Origin: Gammaproteobacteria bacterium
Lineage (GTDB): Bacteria; Pseudomonadota; Gammaproteobacteria; Arenicellales; UBA868
Assembly: GCA_022451485.1 (NCBI GenBank)
Contig: JAKUQS010000008.1
Coordinates: 1 to 64,000 of the forward strand
Length of the DNA stretch: 64,000 nucleotides
Reading direction: 5' to 3'
Positions 1 through 10,056 of the stretch are shown here, in pieces. The notes below the pieces were generated by a model. That model was not told where the DNA came from and did not search any database. It was given only the letters and a program-made list of their open reading frames with translations. Made by a program: the position numbers and the translations under genes. Position 1 is the stretch's first letter. The number at the start of each line of letters is the position of its first letter.

Positions 1-723
<723 letters not shown>

Positions 724-784
724 ATAACACCCAAGAAGACTGGTTCGTAAGGCGGAATCGCCTCAAGTATCACTGCCAAAATTC

Positions 785-803
785 GCACCAACTCAGTTGG
801 TGC
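785..803 (+). other. Hairpin in the 23S-5S spacer
   Basis: GCACCAAC (785-792) and GTTGGTGC (796-803) form a perfect 8-bp stem with a 3-nt loop, 9 bases before the 5S gene. A stem here is most likely part of rRNA precursor processing or folding. The 88-bp spacer between 23S and 5S contains no tRNA. Confidence 0.5.
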
Positions 804-811
804 AAACAGTT

Positions 812-930
812 TGCCTGGCGGCCATAGCGAATGGGAACCACCTGAATCCATCCCGAACTCAGAAGTGAAAACGTTCAGCGCCGATGATAGTGCGGGGTCT
901 CCCCGTGTGAAAGTAGGACACTGCCAGGCA
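812..930 (+). rRNA. rrf: 5S ribosomal RNA
   Basis: This 119-nt sequence begins TGCCTGGCGG and ends CTGCCAGGCA, so its two ends pair to form helix I of 5S rRNA. The internal stretches CCCGAACTCAGAAGTGAAA and the GATGATAGTG region are typical of proteobacterial 5S rRNA. It lies 88 nt after the 23S end and just before a strong terminator, as the last gene of the rrn operon. Confidence 0.97.
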
Positions 931-939
931 TATTCATTC

Positions 940-974
940 AGCCCTCGGTACCGCGTGTGCCGGGGGCTTTTTAT
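940..974 (+). terminator. rrn operon intrinsic terminator
   Basis: AGCCCTCGG (940-948) pairs with CCGGGGGCT (960-968, one G-T pair) around an 11-nt loop and is followed by TTTTTATT. It lies 9 nt after the 5S gene and 16 nt before the next coding start, so it separates rRNA transcription from the following gene. Confidence 0.9.
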
Positions 975-990
975 TGGGGGTTAAAGCATC

Positions 991-1389
991 ATGAACATTG
1001 TGCGGTTGGATCATTTGGTGTTAACCGTGAGGGATGTAGAAATGACGTGCGCGTTCTACTGTGGTGTGCTTGGCATGAAACGAATCACCTTTGGCGATAG
1101 CCGAACGGCTCTACACTTTGGCCATCAGAAGATCAATGTCCATCCGTTTGATTGGGATTATTATCTCAAAGCTCAAACACCCACACCGGGGTCTGCAGAT
1201 CTTTGTTTTATCGTCGATGTTGCTGTTGAAGAATGGGTTGCGGAGTTGGCGGAGAAAGAGATTGAATTGATCGAAGGCCCCGTCGTAAGAACTGGTGCGG
1301 CAGGGCGCTTGCATTCGATCTATTTCCGCGATCCAGATGGAAACTTGATCGAATTGTCCAATGTGCTAACCGTCGAGGAAGCCCATTAA
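991..1389 (+). CDS. VOC-family (glyoxalase/dioxygenase fold) protein
   Basis: This 132-residue protein is a single vicinal-oxygen-chelate domain. It has the typical N-terminal LDHLVLTVRD segment, the FYCGVLGM motif after the first helix, and the C-terminal FRDPDGNLIELS strand. A His near the start (LDH) and the Glu in LIELS fit two of the metal ligands of the fold. It resembles the GLOD5/YurT-type glyoxalase-like family, whose substrates are mostly unknown. It is the first gene after the rrn terminator and lies 16 nt before a thioesterase gene, so the two are probably co-transcribed. The substrate cannot be deduced. Confidence 0.85.
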   Translation: MNIVRLDHLVLTVRDVEMTCAFYCGVLGMKRITFGDSRTALHFGHQKINVHPFDWDYYLKAQTPTPGSADLCFIVDVAVEEWVAELAEKEIELIEGPVVRTGAAGRLHSIYFRDPDGNLIELSNVLTVEEAH

Positions 1390-1405
1390 CGAGGACTTGT
1401 CAGCT

Positions 1406-1861
1406 ATGAAAAAAAACACAATACAGGATGCGCATTTTCGGGCGTTAGAGGCTATGTATCTTTCTGCACCGATTAATCAGTTCTATCGTCCGCGCATTGT
1501 TGTCTCGAAGGAGCAGGTTGAAATTGAAATTGATATTGATCAACGTTTTTTTCACGCAGCCGGAACAGTCCACGGGAGTGTCTATTTCAAGTTGCTCGAT
1601 GATGCAGCGGGGCTTGCTGCGAATGTTCTGGAACGAGAAGTATTTGCAGTAACGGCTTCCTTTACGACTCATATGACAAGGCCTGTGTCAGGACCGCTGA
1701 TGCGTTCGGTTGGACGCGTAGTCGATCAGACGCGGTCCCAGTTCCTGGTTGAATCGATTGTGTATGATCACAATCAAAGATCGGTTGGGCGGGGCAGCGG
1801 AGTTTTTATGCGTGGATTAGTTCGTCTGGCTGACTCATTGGGGTATCGTCTGAGTGAATAA
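1406..1861 (+). CDS. PaaI-family hotdog thioesterase
   Basis: A 151-residue hotdog-fold protein. The motif GTVHGSVYFKLLDDAAG (about residues 53-69) is the core helix with the catalytic Asp region of PaaI/YiiD-type acyl-CoA thioesterases. The strand VTASFTTHMTRPVSG is typical of the second half of the fold. The ATG at 1406 was preferred to an in-frame TTG at 1397 because the GAGG at 1391 lies 11 nt before the ATG but only 2 nt before the TTG. The family hydrolyses acyl- or aryl-CoA thioesters to recycle CoA. The exact substrate is not visible. Confidence 0.82.
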   Translation: MKKNTIQDAHFRALEAMYLSAPINQFYRPRIVVSKEQVEIEIDIDQRFFHAAGTVHGSVYFKLLDDAAGLAANVLEREVFAVTASFTTHMTRPVSGPLMRSVGRVVDQTRSQFLVESIVYDHNQRSVGRGSGVFMRGLVRLADSLGYRLSE

Positions 1862-1899
1862 GCTAAAAATGTTTTCTGAATAACGTTGAGGAGTAGCAG

Positions 1900-2814
1900 G
1901 TGAAAGAAGTACAACCAATGGCAGCGGTTAATGGAGTGGTTACTCGGCTGGAAGAAGCCCGTATTCCAGTCATGGATCGAGGGTTTCTGTATGGGGACTC
2001 GGTATACGAAGTATTTCGAACCTACGAGGGTGTGCCATTGTTCATGGCCGACCACTTCGATCGTCTGGCACATTCGGCCAGTCTAATTAGCATGGAGATC
2101 AGCCAGAGTCGGGAAGCATTGATTGAGGAAATACGTGCGACCGTGCGGGCCACTGGGGCCACTCATGAGCATGACCTCTACGTGCGTTATCAAATCACGC
2201 GAGGAGTCGGGGCGGTTGATCTCTACCCCGGTGACGTTCAACTCACCACATCGGTGATCATCGTCAAATCAGTGCCTGTATGGAATCCTGATTACTACCG
2301 CAAAGGAATGGCGATGGCGATTCCACGAGTGCGCCGCAACCCGGTTGATTCACTTGATCCGAATATCAAAGGAGGCAACTACCTTAACAATGTGATCGCC
2401 GTGACCCAGGCGAGACAACTGGGTGCTGATGACTGTGTGATGCTTGATCACAGGGATTTTGTTACCGAGTGCGGGAACAGCAATATCTGGTTTGTTATTG
2501 ACGATCAGTTGAAAACGCCTGATGCGGGCAATTTGCGTGGCTTGACCAAGAAACATTTACATATTGCGTTAGCAGAGGAGGGCTATCAGTCAATCGAGAC
2601 GCCTATTCATTTGGATCAGGTCTCACGGGCAAGTGAGTGTTTTGTCACTAGTGCAACTCGAGAGGTGATGCCGTGTCGTGCGCTGCGTCTCGAGGATGGT
2701 TCGCAGATATCCTTTCCTGAAGGTGGGGGTGAAATAACCAGACGCACGCGGAAGGTTTTCAGTGGGTATATTCGAAACTACATCGACATGCACAGTGAGG
2801 ATCGGTTGTTATGA
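1900..2814 (+). CDS. Class IV PLP aminotransferase, D-amino-acid type
   Basis: This 304-residue protein has the fold-type IV PLP signature. It starts with a PVMDRGFLYGDSVYE segment, the PLP lysine is in LDPNIKGGNYLNN, and the cofactor-phosphate region follows around the ECGNSN and TSATREV segments. Members are D-amino-acid aminotransferase, branched-chain aminotransferase and aminodeoxychorismate lyase. The next gene is D-alanine-D-alanine ligase, which makes D-alanine or D-glutamate supply an attractive role, but this is inference. The start is GTG with a GAGGAG Shine-Dalgarno sequence at 1888-1893. The length is normal. Confidence 0.85.
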   Translation: MKEVQPMAAVNGVVTRLEEARIPVMDRGFLYGDSVYEVFRTYEGVPLFMADHFDRLAHSASLISMEISQSREALIEEIRATVRATGATHEHDLYVRYQITRGVGAVDLYPGDVQLTTSVIIVKSVPVWNPDYYRKGMAMAIPRVRRNPVDSLDPNIKGGNYLNNVIAVTQARQLGADDCVMLDHRDFVTECGNSNIWFVIDDQLKTPDAGNLRGLTKKHLHIALAEEGYQSIETPIHLDQVSRASECFVTSATREVMPCRALRLEDGSQISFPEGGGEITRRTRKVFSGYIRNYIDMHSEDRLL

Positions 2815-2878
2815 CAAGCCTCTCACGATCGTGTGGTGTGGAATGCATTTGGCCCAAGCGATTCTGGTTTGAACTAAG

Positions 2879-3973
2879 GTGAGCAAGACACGAGTGTTGT
2901 TGTTGTTCGGTGGGCAATCGGCCGAACATGAGGTGTCGGTTATTTCTACACGGTCAGTGTATGCGGCCATTGACCGTCAACGTTATGAACCTATTCTGGT
3001 TGGGATTACGCGTCAGGGTTGTTGGCTGTTGGCGGATAGTGATGCTTCTATTCTCGAGCACGACACAGTGGACGATATGTCATTGCCTATCGTGTATCTC
3101 GCTCCAACTGGGCAGGAACTGAAGCTCTTCAATGCCTCGCCAAATGATCAAGGCGTGTCGTTTGATGTTGTGTTCCCGCTCCTGCACGGCCCTTTCGGCG
3201 AGGATGGAACGATTCAGGGACTGCTTGAATTGGTCGGCACGGCTTATGTGGGTGCTGGCGTCGCGGCATCGTCTGTTGGTATGGATAAGGCACTTGCGAA
3301 GTTAATCTTCAAAGCCAGCGGATTGTCGCAGACAGCGTATCAGGTGGTCCGACGTAATCGCTGGCATGCGGACGTTGAGTCTGTGGTGTGCAGTGTTGAA
3401 AAACACCTGACTTACCCGTTGTTCGTGAAGCCGGCGAATATGGGTTCAAGTGTAGGGGTTTCTAAAGCAATGGATACGACTTCGTTAACAGCGGCGCTTG
3501 ATATTGCGGCTCAATACGACGTGAAGATGTTGGTGGAAGAGTCGGTCGAGGACTGTCATGAGGTTGAGTGTGCGGTGTTAGGTAATGAATCCCCGCGCGC
3601 ATCGATTATTGGGGAAATTATTCCTGGCGCCGACTTCTACGACTATCAGACGAAATATCTTGACGATTGTTCTGAGTTAATCGTGCCAGCAAATCTTAGT
3701 TCCAGCGTAAGTGACAAGGTGCAAAGCATGGCGATCAAAGCATTTCAGGGCATAGATTGTACGGGATTGGCTCGGGTTGATTTCTTTGTTCGGCGCGCAG
3801 ATGAATGTATTTTTATTAATGAAATTAATACTATGCCGGGATTTACGCCGATCAGCATGTACCCCATGCTATGGCAAGCGAGCGGATTGACCTATTCTGA
3901 TCTTATTGACCAACTAATTCAGTTAGCGTTAGAGCGACATGCTGAACGTGATGATCTACGCCAGACATCGTGA
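2879..3973 (+). CDS. ddl: D-alanine--D-alanine ligase
   Basis: A 364-residue ATP-grasp ligase that joins two D-alanines for peptidoglycan in the cytoplasm. The N-terminus has the diagnostic FGGQSAEHEVSVIS motif, PLLHGPFGEDGTIQG follows near residue 100, FVKPANMGSSVGV gives the ATP-binding lysine, and the C-terminal Mg site is in RVDFFV and EINTMPGFT. The length fits the DdlA type rather than the shorter DdlB type. The start is GTG. It is outside a division-cell-wall cluster and sits instead behind a D-amino-acid-type aminotransferase, so it may be a second ligase copy. Confidence 0.95.
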   Translation: MSKTRVLLLFGGQSAEHEVSVISTRSVYAAIDRQRYEPILVGITRQGCWLLADSDASILEHDTVDDMSLPIVYLAPTGQELKLFNASPNDQGVSFDVVFPLLHGPFGEDGTIQGLLELVGTAYVGAGVAASSVGMDKALAKLIFKASGLSQTAYQVVRRNRWHADVESVVCSVEKHLTYPLFVKPANMGSSVGVSKAMDTTSLTAALDIAAQYDVKMLVEESVEDCHEVECAVLGNESPRASIIGEIIPGADFYDYQTKYLDDCSELIVPANLSSSVSDKVQSMAIKAFQGIDCTGLARVDFFVRRADECIFINEINTMPGFTPISMYPMLWQASGLTYSDLIDQLIQLALERHAERDDLRQTS

Positions 3974-4051
3974 CAAAGTATCACCTCGCTAATCGGTTAC
4001 TCGCTGTGCGAGTGATTTCCTCACTAGATAACCTGTTTCAAGGAGTTACGA

Positions 4052-4471
4052 ATGAAGTACTTACATACGATGGTTCGGGTAACAGATATCGAAAAATCAT
4101 TGGAGTTTTACTGTGACAAGTTGGGGCTCACGGAGGTGCGGCGCAGGGAAAGCGAGAAGGGCCGGTTTACCTTGGTTTTTCTGGCGCCTCCTGGCAACGA
4201 AGAGGCACAGGTTGAGTTGACATATAACTGGGACCCAGAGTCTTACACCGGTGGTCGAAACTTTGGCCATTTAGCTTATGAGGTCGACAACATCTATGCG
4301 TCCTGTCAGCGCTTGATGGATGGCGGCGTTGTAATCAATCGCCCCCCGCGAGATGGTCGTATGGCATTTGTTCGTTCACCCGACGGAATTTCGATCGAAT
4401 TGTTGCAGGCGGGTGAAGCGCTAGAATCTTCCGAGCCGTGGTCCTCAATGGAAAATTCTGGTGAGTGGTAG
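4052..4471 (+). CDS. gloA: Lactoylglutathione lyase (glyoxalase I)
   Basis: A 139-residue VOC-fold metalloenzyme converting the methylglyoxal-glutathione hemithioacetal to S-lactoylglutathione. All four metal ligands of the GloA family are found by matching to the E. coli protein: His5, Glu55 (in QVELTYNW), His73 (in FGHLAYEV) and Glu116 (in ISIELLQ). The C-terminus runs about 20 residues past the usual end, with an acidic and serine-rich tail. A strong AAGGAG precedes the ATG. It has its own leader of 78 nt after ddl. Confidence 0.92.
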   Translation: MKYLHTMVRVTDIEKSLEFYCDKLGLTEVRRRESEKGRFTLVFLAPPGNEEAQVELTYNWDPESYTGGRNFGHLAYEVDNIYASCQRLMDGGVVINRPPRDGRMAFVRSPDGISIELLQAGEALESSEPWSSMENSGEW

Positions 4472-4534
4472 TGGTTGCTACCGTTTCGCGCGCTGCCTTT
4501 CCATGACATCATGGTGTGAAGAAAAAAAGTATTT

Positions 4535-5071
4535 ATGTCCGATCGTACAGATGCTTTCCAGATAGATTCGCTCGACGTGTACAAAGGTGGAGTGATTGGA
4601 CTGGCGTATTGTCCGGGCCGATGTGGATTGGATGCGCAGGGTCACCTGTGGCGGCGTTCTTTGGATAAAGATGTAGCCACGATTCACAACTGGGGTGCGG
4701 CCGCGGTGGTTTCGCTTGTCACATTGAGTGAATTAAAAAAGCTTGGTGTGGGGAACCTGAGTTCAGCGCTATCGGCATGTAATATTGTCTGGCATCACTG
4801 TCCGATCAATGATTCCCAGGCACCTGATTGTGGGTTTGAGGTCATGTGGTCGACGATCGAGACAAAACTACTCAGACTCCTTTATGAGCAGCGTCGTATT
4901 TTGTTGCACTGCGCGGCAGGATTGGGACGTACCGGTACGGTGGCTGCGAAGTTGCTGATTGCAAGCGGTGTGCCCGCACCGCAAGCGCTAGCTCGTGTGC
5001 GGGCGGTTCGACCTGGAGCAGTAGAGACGGCGGCGCAGGAGCGTTACCTATTGGCACTTTCCGATGCTTGA
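4535..5071 (+). CDS. Dual-specificity/tyrosine phosphatase-like protein
   Basis: A 178-residue protein with the cysteine-phosphatase P-loop HCX5RT as [13 protein letters not shown]: His125, nucleophile Cys126 and Arg132. Asp93 in the PINDSQ segment is a plausible general acid. This architecture resembles the eukaryotic CDKN3/DSP group that also occurs in scattered bacteria. The target (protein, nucleotide or sugar phosphate) is unknown. The stop overlaps the start of the next gene by 8 nt, so the phosphatase is translationally coupled to a GMC oxidoreductase. Confidence 0.82.
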   Translation: MSDRTDAFQIDSLDVYKGGVIGLAYCPGRCGLDAQGHLWRRSLDKDVATIHNWGAAAVVSLVTLSELKKLGVGNLSSALSACNIVWHHCPINDSQAPDCGFEVMWSTIETKLLRLLYEQRRILLHCAAGLGRTGTVAAKLLIASGVPAPQALARVRAVRPGAVETAAQERYLLALSDA

Positions 5072-6782
5072 TGCTGATTATGTGATTATTGGTGCCGGTT
5101 CGGCGGGTTGTGTTCTTGCGGCACGTTTGAGTGAAGATCCAACGAACCGCGTGGTATTGATTGAAGCAGGTGGTAGTGATCGAAGCCTCTCTGTGCAGAT
5201 GCCGGCGGCGTTATCACGGCCAATGAACTCTCGCCGATTTGACTGGGGGTTTTATTCAGAGCCTGAACCGGGTCTTAACGGGCGACGTTTGCATTGTCCG
5301 CGGGGGCGTGGACTTGGCGGATCTTCTTCTATTAATGGCATGGTCTATGTTAGAGGTCATGCATGTGATTTTGATGAGTGGGAAGAGCGGGGTGCGCTCG
5401 GCTGGAGCTATCGGGATTGCCTTCCGTATTTCAGAAAGGCTGAGAACTGGATCGGTGGCGAAAACGAGTACCGGGGGGGTCATGGTTTGTTGCCGGTAGG
5501 CATTGGTAACGGTATGCGGGGGAGCCCGCTTTATCAGGCATTCATTTCTGCAGGGGAGCAAGCCGGTTATCCACGGACTGATGATTACAACGGCTACCAG
5601 CAGGAAGGTTTTGGCGGTTATCACATGACCGTTGGAGGTGGTGTTCGTGCGTCAAGTGCGCAGGCTTATCTGCGACCGATATTGGGTCGTTCTAATCTTC
5701 GCGTAGTGACCCAGAGTCAGGTGCATCGAATTGTTTTGGAGGGTCGGCGGGCAGTGGCCGTGGTCTATGAATTCGATGGTCACGAGTTTCAGCTTGGTGC
5801 GCAAGCTGAAGTTATTGTCTGTGCCGGCGCCATTGGCTCGCCAGTGATATTGCAGAGATCTGGGATTGGCCCAGCGGATCACCTTAGCAATATGGGGATT
5901 GAGGTTGTGCATCCTTTGGAAGGTGTGGGACAGAATCTCCAGGATCACCTGGAGATTTACTTGCAGCATCGCTGTCGGGAACCGATCACGCTGAACGGGA
6001 AATTAGGATACTTGCAGCAGTGTTTGATTGGACTTCGCTGGTTGTTATTCAAAGACGGATTAGGCGCTACCAATCACTTTGAGGCGGGGGGGTTTATTCG
6101 GTCTCAGGCAGGTATTCGTTCGCCAGACATTCAGTTCCACTTTCTACCCGGAGCTATGCGTTACGATGGGCGCGCGGCGGTCGATGGCCATGGTTTCCAG
6201 GTTCACGTAGGTTTAAACAAAGTGGAGAGCCGTGGTCGTGTACAGATACGTTCCTCGAACCCACGCGATTTGCCATCAATACAGTTCAATTATCTGCAAC
6301 ATCACCATGATCAGTCGGTGTTCCGGCGCGCCGTCCGGTTGACTCGAGAGGTTCTAGCCCAATCAGCGTTAGATCGTTACCGTGGCGAGGAAGTCCAGCC
6401 CAGCGCGAGTAGGACGACAGATGAGGACCTTGATGCCTGGATAAGAGCTAACGCTGAGTCGGCTTATCATCCTTCTTGTACGTGCACGATGGGCAACCAG
6501 TCGGCGCCCGCCACGGTTGTTGATCCAGCATGTCGTGTTGTGGGCATAGAGCACCTTAGAGTGGTTGATTCGTCGGTATTCCCAACCATTACCAATGGCA
6601 ACCTTAACGCACCGACCATCATGTTGGCTGAGCGTGCAGCGGATCTAATCCTTGACAAGACGCCGCTCGCCCCGATCGATGTGCCGGTTTGGGTGGATCC
6701 TGAGTGGGCGACACGCCAGCGTTCGGGGCAGGCGCATCGTGAAGGTGTTGCTAAGGACTCGGTTTCCGACCCCACGCTATGA
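5064..6782 (+). CDS. GMC-family FAD-dependent oxidoreductase (choline dehydrogenase-like)
   Basis: A 572-residue flavoprotein. The FAD-binding motif is at residues 6-14 ([10 protein letters not shown]) and the GMC signature 1 around [21 protein letters not shown] signature 2 includes [13 protein letters not shown]. The C-terminal active site has His in [12 protein letters not shown] and Asn in [10 protein letters not shown]. The nearest characterised relatives are BetA-type choline or alcohol dehydrogenases, which are membrane-associated alcohol oxidisers. No betaine aldehyde dehydrogenase or choline transporter is near, so choline is not supported as substrate. It overlaps the phosphatase gene before it (8 nt) and the NUDIX gene after it (ATGA). 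Confidence 0.92.
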   Translation: MLDADYVIIGAGSAGCVLAARLSEDPTNRVVLIEAGGSDRSLSVQMPAALSRPMNSRRFDWGFYSEPEPGLNGRRLHCPRGRGLGGSSSINGMVYVRGHACDFDEWEERGALGWSYRDCLPYFRKAENWIGGENEYRGGHGLLPVGIGNGMRGSPLYQAFISAGEQAGYPRTDDYNGYQQEGFGGYHMTVGGGVRASSAQAYLRPILGRSNLRVVTQSQVHRIVLEGRRAVAVVYEFDGHEFQLGAQAEVIVCAGAIGSPVILQRSGIGPADHLSNMGIEVVHPLEGVGQNLQDHLEIYLQHRCREPITLNGKLGYLQQCLIGLRWLLFKDGLGATNHFEAGGFIRSQAGIRSPDIQFHFLPGAMRYDGRAAVDGHGFQVHVGLNKVESRGRVQIRSSNPRDLPSIQFNYLQHHHDQSVFRRAVRLTREVLAQSALDRYRGEEVQPSASRTTDEDLDAWIRANAESAYHPSCTCTMGNQSAPATVVDPACRVVGIEHLRVVDSSVFPTITNGNLNAPTIMLAERAADLILDKTPLAPIDVPVWVDPEWATRQRSGQAHREGVAKDSVSDPTL

Positions 6783-7312
6783 TCCATCGATCCGAAGATG
6801 CCGAACTGTTGCCGGTGGTCGATGGCGAAGATTGTGTTGTTGGCAGTGCCCGCCGCGACGAAGTGCACCAAAAAGGTCTTCGTCATCGGGCGGTGCATGT
6901 ATTGATTTTCGATGGAGGCGGTCAGTTTTTTTTCCAAAAACGTGCGTTGTATAAAGAAAGCAGCCCCGGCTTGTGGGATTCTTCGGTAGCCGGCCATGTC
7001 GATGCTGGAGAGACTTATGACCAGTGTTGCCTGCGAGAGATCGCAGAAGAAGTGGGCCTTGTGATCGAGAAGGTCCCAATGCGTTTGTTTAAATTATCAG
7101 CGACGCCGATCACGGACATGGAATTCAGTTGGATTTATAGGCTAGATACCGTGACGCCACTGGTGCCGGACTATACTGAAATGGAACGCGGTGCATGGTT
7201 TTCAGTTAATGCTATAGATCAGTGGATCGAAAAACGTCCGCAGGAAATATCGACAGCGTTCCGAGTGATTTGGCAGCGTTGTCGGCAACAGGGGTTCATC
7301 GTCGGTGAGTGA
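6779..7312 (+). CDS. NUDIX hydrolase, YfcD/IPP-isomerase-like type
   Basis: A 177-residue protein with a complete NUDIX box GX5EX7REUXEEXGU at residues 72-94 (it runs from GHVDAGE to REIAEEVGL). The N-terminus has the extension and the [15 protein letters not shown] segment seen in YfcD and isopentenyl-diphosphate-isomerase-like members. These hydrolyse a nucleoside diphosphate linked to another moiety; the substrate here is unknown. The start ATG overlaps the GMC stop as ATGA (6779-6782), and its own stop overlaps the next gene by 8 nt. Confidence 0.9.
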   Translation: MIHRSEDAELLPVVDGEDCVVGSARRDEVHQKGLRHRAVHVLIFDGGGQFFFQKRALYKESSPGLWDSSVAGHVDAGETYDQCCLREIAEEVGLVIEKVPMRLFKLSATPITDMEFSWIYRLDTVTPLVPDYTEMERGAWFSVNAIDQWIEKRPQEISTAFRVIWQRCRQQGFIVGE

Positions 7313-9098
7313 AAGTGTGATTGTTACGGACCAGACCGTGTTGTTTTTGATCCTGGGCGCGGTGTTTGGGTTTCTGTTATGGGGGCGTGTCCGTTACGAT
7401 TTGGTGGCGTTTGGAGCTCTCGTGGTTGCCGTGATCGCAGGCGCGGTGCCGAGCGGTGTTGCGTTTTCTGGGTTTGGCCACCCGGCTACGGTGATTGTGG
7501 CCTTGGTGCTGATCGTTAGCCGTGGGCTGTCGAATTCTGGCGCAGTCGAACTTCTTGCTCGTTATGTGGTCAGCAGTACGCGTCCTTTGGTTGTGCATAT
7601 CGGATTAATGTCTGGCGTTGGGGCAGTTCTTTCGGCGGTGATGAACAATGTGGCGGCATTGGCGTTGCTAATGCCCATTGATTCAGAGGCAGCAACCCGG
7701 GCTCAGCGGGGTCCAGGCTTAACGCTGATGCCGCTGTCGTTTGCCACGATCCTCGGTGGCATGGTGACCCTGATTGGTACACCGACTAACATTGTGATTG
7801 CAACTTTTCGAGGGGACGCTCTCGGAGAACCATTTGCTATGTTTGATTTCGCGGCCGTTGGCGGCGTTGTCGCGCTGGTTGGGATTGTTTTTGTCACCGT
7901 GGTTGGTTGGAGATTGTTGCCCAAAGCTCGCAGACAACGTAATTCGAGGCAAGAATTGCAGGATCTTTCTGGTTACGTAGCTGAGGCGGTGGTGTTGGAA
8001 TCGACCGGCTTGCTTGGGGAGCCTCTACGGGAATTGTATCCGTTGGCCGAAGAGCATGATATTGCGGTCCTTGGCATGGTTCGCGGTGGTCAACGTCTTC
8101 CGGGCACAGCACGTCGGGAGTCACTGCGCTCGGGTGATCTGATTGTGGTGGAAGGGGCTGCGGCTGCAATCGATGCTTTTATTGGGGCATCTGGTCTCGA
8201 GCATGCCGGCCGTAACGACCAAATCGAGTTGTTGGGTAAGAGTCAGGTACTAATGGAGGCTGTGGTCCAAGACGGCGCTCGTATCGCGGGCCGGTCTGCG
8301 CGCGATGTGCGGCTTGCCTACCGTCATGGTGCGATGTTGCTGGGTGTTGCCCGCCAGGGACAGCCTTTTCGAGAACGCGTGAGGAAGTTATCCATCCGTG
8401 CGGGTGATGTTCTACTGCTTTCCGGTCCGGAGGACCGCATGCTTGACATCATTGCCTGGTTGGGCTGTTTGCCACTTGCCGAACGGGGCCTACGTTTGTT
8501 GCAACGTCGCAAAGCGGGACTTGCGATTGGGCTTTTTGCGATCGCGATTCTGGCCGCCAGTACCGGGCTTGTCTATCTGCCGGTTGCGTTGGCTGCTGCC
8601 GCGGCGATTTACGTGGTACTTGGATTGGTGCCCGCATCGGAAGTCTATGAATCGGTCGAATGGCCAGTGATTGTGCTCTTGGCTTGTCTCATTCCGATCG
8701 GTGGAGCATTTGAAAGCAGTGGCTGTACGGCGCTGATTGTGAACGCGGTGCTCGGATGGACAGAAGGCATGCCGATTGTGTTGGTCGTTGTGCTTCTCAT
8801 GTTGATTACTATGACGTTGTCTGACGTGCTTAACAATGTAGCCACTGCGTTGATAGCAGCGCCAATTGCATTGGAGTTGGCTAATCGCCTAGAGGTGAAT
8901 CCGGATCCCTTGCTGATGGCCGTGGCGGTAGCTGCCTCGTGTGCGTTCTTGACGCCGATTGGGCATAAAAATAACACGATTATCATGGGGCCCGGTGGGT
9001 ATCGCTTTGGCGATTATTGGCGTATGGGGTTGCCACTGGAAATTCTGGTGGTGGTAGTGAGCGTCCCCATGATTCTGCTAGTGTGGCCGCTGAATTGA
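7305..9098 (+). CDS. SLC13/CitM-type anion permease with two TrkA-C domains
   Basis: A 597-residue inner-membrane protein. Hydrophobic segments fill residues 10-205 and 405-597. Between them, about 220-390, are two soluble repeats of the RCK/TrkA-C type, each containing a GDLIVVEG- or GDVLLLSG-like strand. The membrane motifs MNNVAALALLMPI and GTPTNIVIA, and the second-half copies LNNVATALIAAPIA and PIGHKNNTIIMGPG, are the inverted-repeat SLC13 substrate motifs. Such proteins carry sulfate, dicarboxylates or other oxyanions, usually with Na+. The start is GTG, overlapping the NUDIX stop by 8 nt. The substrate is not determinable. Confidence 0.88.
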   Translation: MSESVIVTDQTVLFLILGAVFGFLLWGRVRYDLVAFGALVVAVIAGAVPSGVAFSGFGHPATVIVALVLIVSRGLSNSGAVELLARYVVSSTRPLVVHIGLMSGVGAVLSAVMNNVAALALLMPIDSEAATRAQRGPGLTLMPLSFATILGGMVTLIGTPTNIVIATFRGDALGEPFAMFDFAAVGGVVALVGIVFVTVVGWRLLPKARRQRNSRQELQDLSGYVAEAVVLESTGLLGEPLRELYPLAEEHDIAVLGMVRGGQRLPGTARRESLRSGDLIVVEGAAAAIDAFIGASGLEHAGRNDQIELLGKSQVLMEAVVQDGARIAGRSARDVRLAYRHGAMLLGVARQGQPFRERVRKLSIRAGDVLLLSGPEDRMLDIIAWLGCLPLAERGLRLLQRRKAGLAIGLFAIAILAASTGLVYLPVALAAAAAIYVVLGLVPASEVYESVEWPVIVLLACLIPIGGAFESSGCTALIVNAVLGWTEGMPIVLVVVLLMLITMTLSDVLNNVATALIAAPIALELANRLEVNPDPLLMAVAVAASCAFLTPIGHKNNTIIMGPGGYRFGDYWRMGLPLEILVVVVSVPMILLVWPLN

Positions 9099-9138
9099 TG
9101 AAATCTGCTGGACTGATTACCGTGGTGGCTGCCTGAGA

Positions 9139-10056
9139 TCAAGCCAGAGGTGCAATTGCCCCCTTGTGTTGAATGACCTGCGCAGCGATGGTGTGTGCGG
9201 CATCAGCGGCCAGTCGCGATGGGTCACCGACCAGACGACGGACGAGATAACTGCCGTTAAACGCATCACCGGCTGCCGTGGTATCGACCACTCGTTCGGT
9301 GGGAATCGGATAACTGTGGCTTTGCTCCGAAGGCGTCGCCAGCAATGCTGTCTTACTGCCATTCTTCACAATTACCTCTGCTGCCCCCCAATCGAGCCAA
9401 CGTGCGGCAGTGGCAGTCGGATCTTGGTCTTTAAATAAGTGCTGTTCGTCATCGAAGGTGGGCAGGCAGAAGGTTAGCAGCGGGGCAATGTCCCGATAAA
9501 ATGATTTGGCAATCTCAGCGTTGTCCCAGAGCATGTCTCTGTGGTTTGGGTCAAATGCAATCTGTGTGCCCCCATCAGCCAGTTGCTGTAGCAGTGACAG
9601 CATAGGAGCGGGATTGTGTTGTGCAAGAACGGCTAGTGTGATGCCAGTTAGATAGACAAGATCAAAACCTGATAAGCCCTTAGCAATGATCTGGTCTCGA
9701 CCATTGTCGAGCAGCGATCGCGCAGCGGCTTGTTGTCGCCAGTAGAAAAATTGCCTTTCTCCACGAACATCGTTGTGGATCAGATAGAAGCCAGGCAACC
9801 GCCCTGCAAGTTGAAAAACCAGGTGATCGTCAAGACCTTCCTTTCGCCACGCGTCGACCAACTGATCGCTACATGGATCGTTGCCAAGGGCGGTCACATA
9901 GCTGATTCTCATGTTCGTGTTTGCAGGTATGGCCCGATACATGTAGATCGCTGTGTTCAGCGTGTCGCCGCCAAATCCGAACGCCATGTTGTTTCCGAAG
10001 AGGGGTTCGCCTGCAACTGCCTCGAGCATGCATTCACCGATCGCGGCGAGTTTCAT
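9139..10056 (-). CDS. kdgK: 2-dehydro-3-deoxygluconokinase (PfkB family)
   Basis: A 305-residue ribokinase-family sugar kinase. The start MKLAAIGECMLE and GGDTLNTAIYM match KdgK, and the C-terminal PfkB signature DTTAAGDAFNGSYL contains the catalytic Asp. It phosphorylates 2-keto-3-deoxygluconate to KDPG, the substrate of the aldolase encoded just upstream. The start at 10056 was chosen over an upstream in-frame start because it overlaps the eda stop as ATGA. It is the last gene of a minus-strand run beginning with the Prc protease gene. Confidence 0.9.
   Translation of the reverse strand: MKLAAIGECMLEAVAGEPLFGNNMAFGFGGDTLNTAIYMYRAIPANTNMRISYVTALGNDPCSDQLVDAWRKEGLDDHLVFQLAGRLPGFYLIHNDVRGERQFFYWRQQAAARSLLDNGRDQIIAKGLSGFDLVYLTGITLAVLAQHNPAPMLSLLQQLADGGTQIAFDPNHRDMLWDNAEIAKSFYRDIAPLLTFCLPTFDDEQHLFKDQDPTATAARWLDWGAAEVIVKNGSKTALLATPSEQSHSYPIPTERVVDTTAAGDAFNGSYLVRRLVGDPSRLAADAAHTIAAQVIQHKGAIAPLA

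Noticed and set aside
724-811. Possible tRNA between 23S and 5S
   Set aside because: The spacer has only a short hairpin; no acceptor, T-loop GTTCRA or anticodon arrangement was found.
3999-4013. Hairpin ACTCGC-TGT-GCGAGT after ddl
   Set aside because: The 6-bp stem has no T-run and its role is not decidable, so it is not called a terminator.
4501-4514. Small palindrome CCATGA-CA-TCATGG before the phosphatase gene
   Set aside because: Only 6 bp and near a start codon; chance level in 64 kb.
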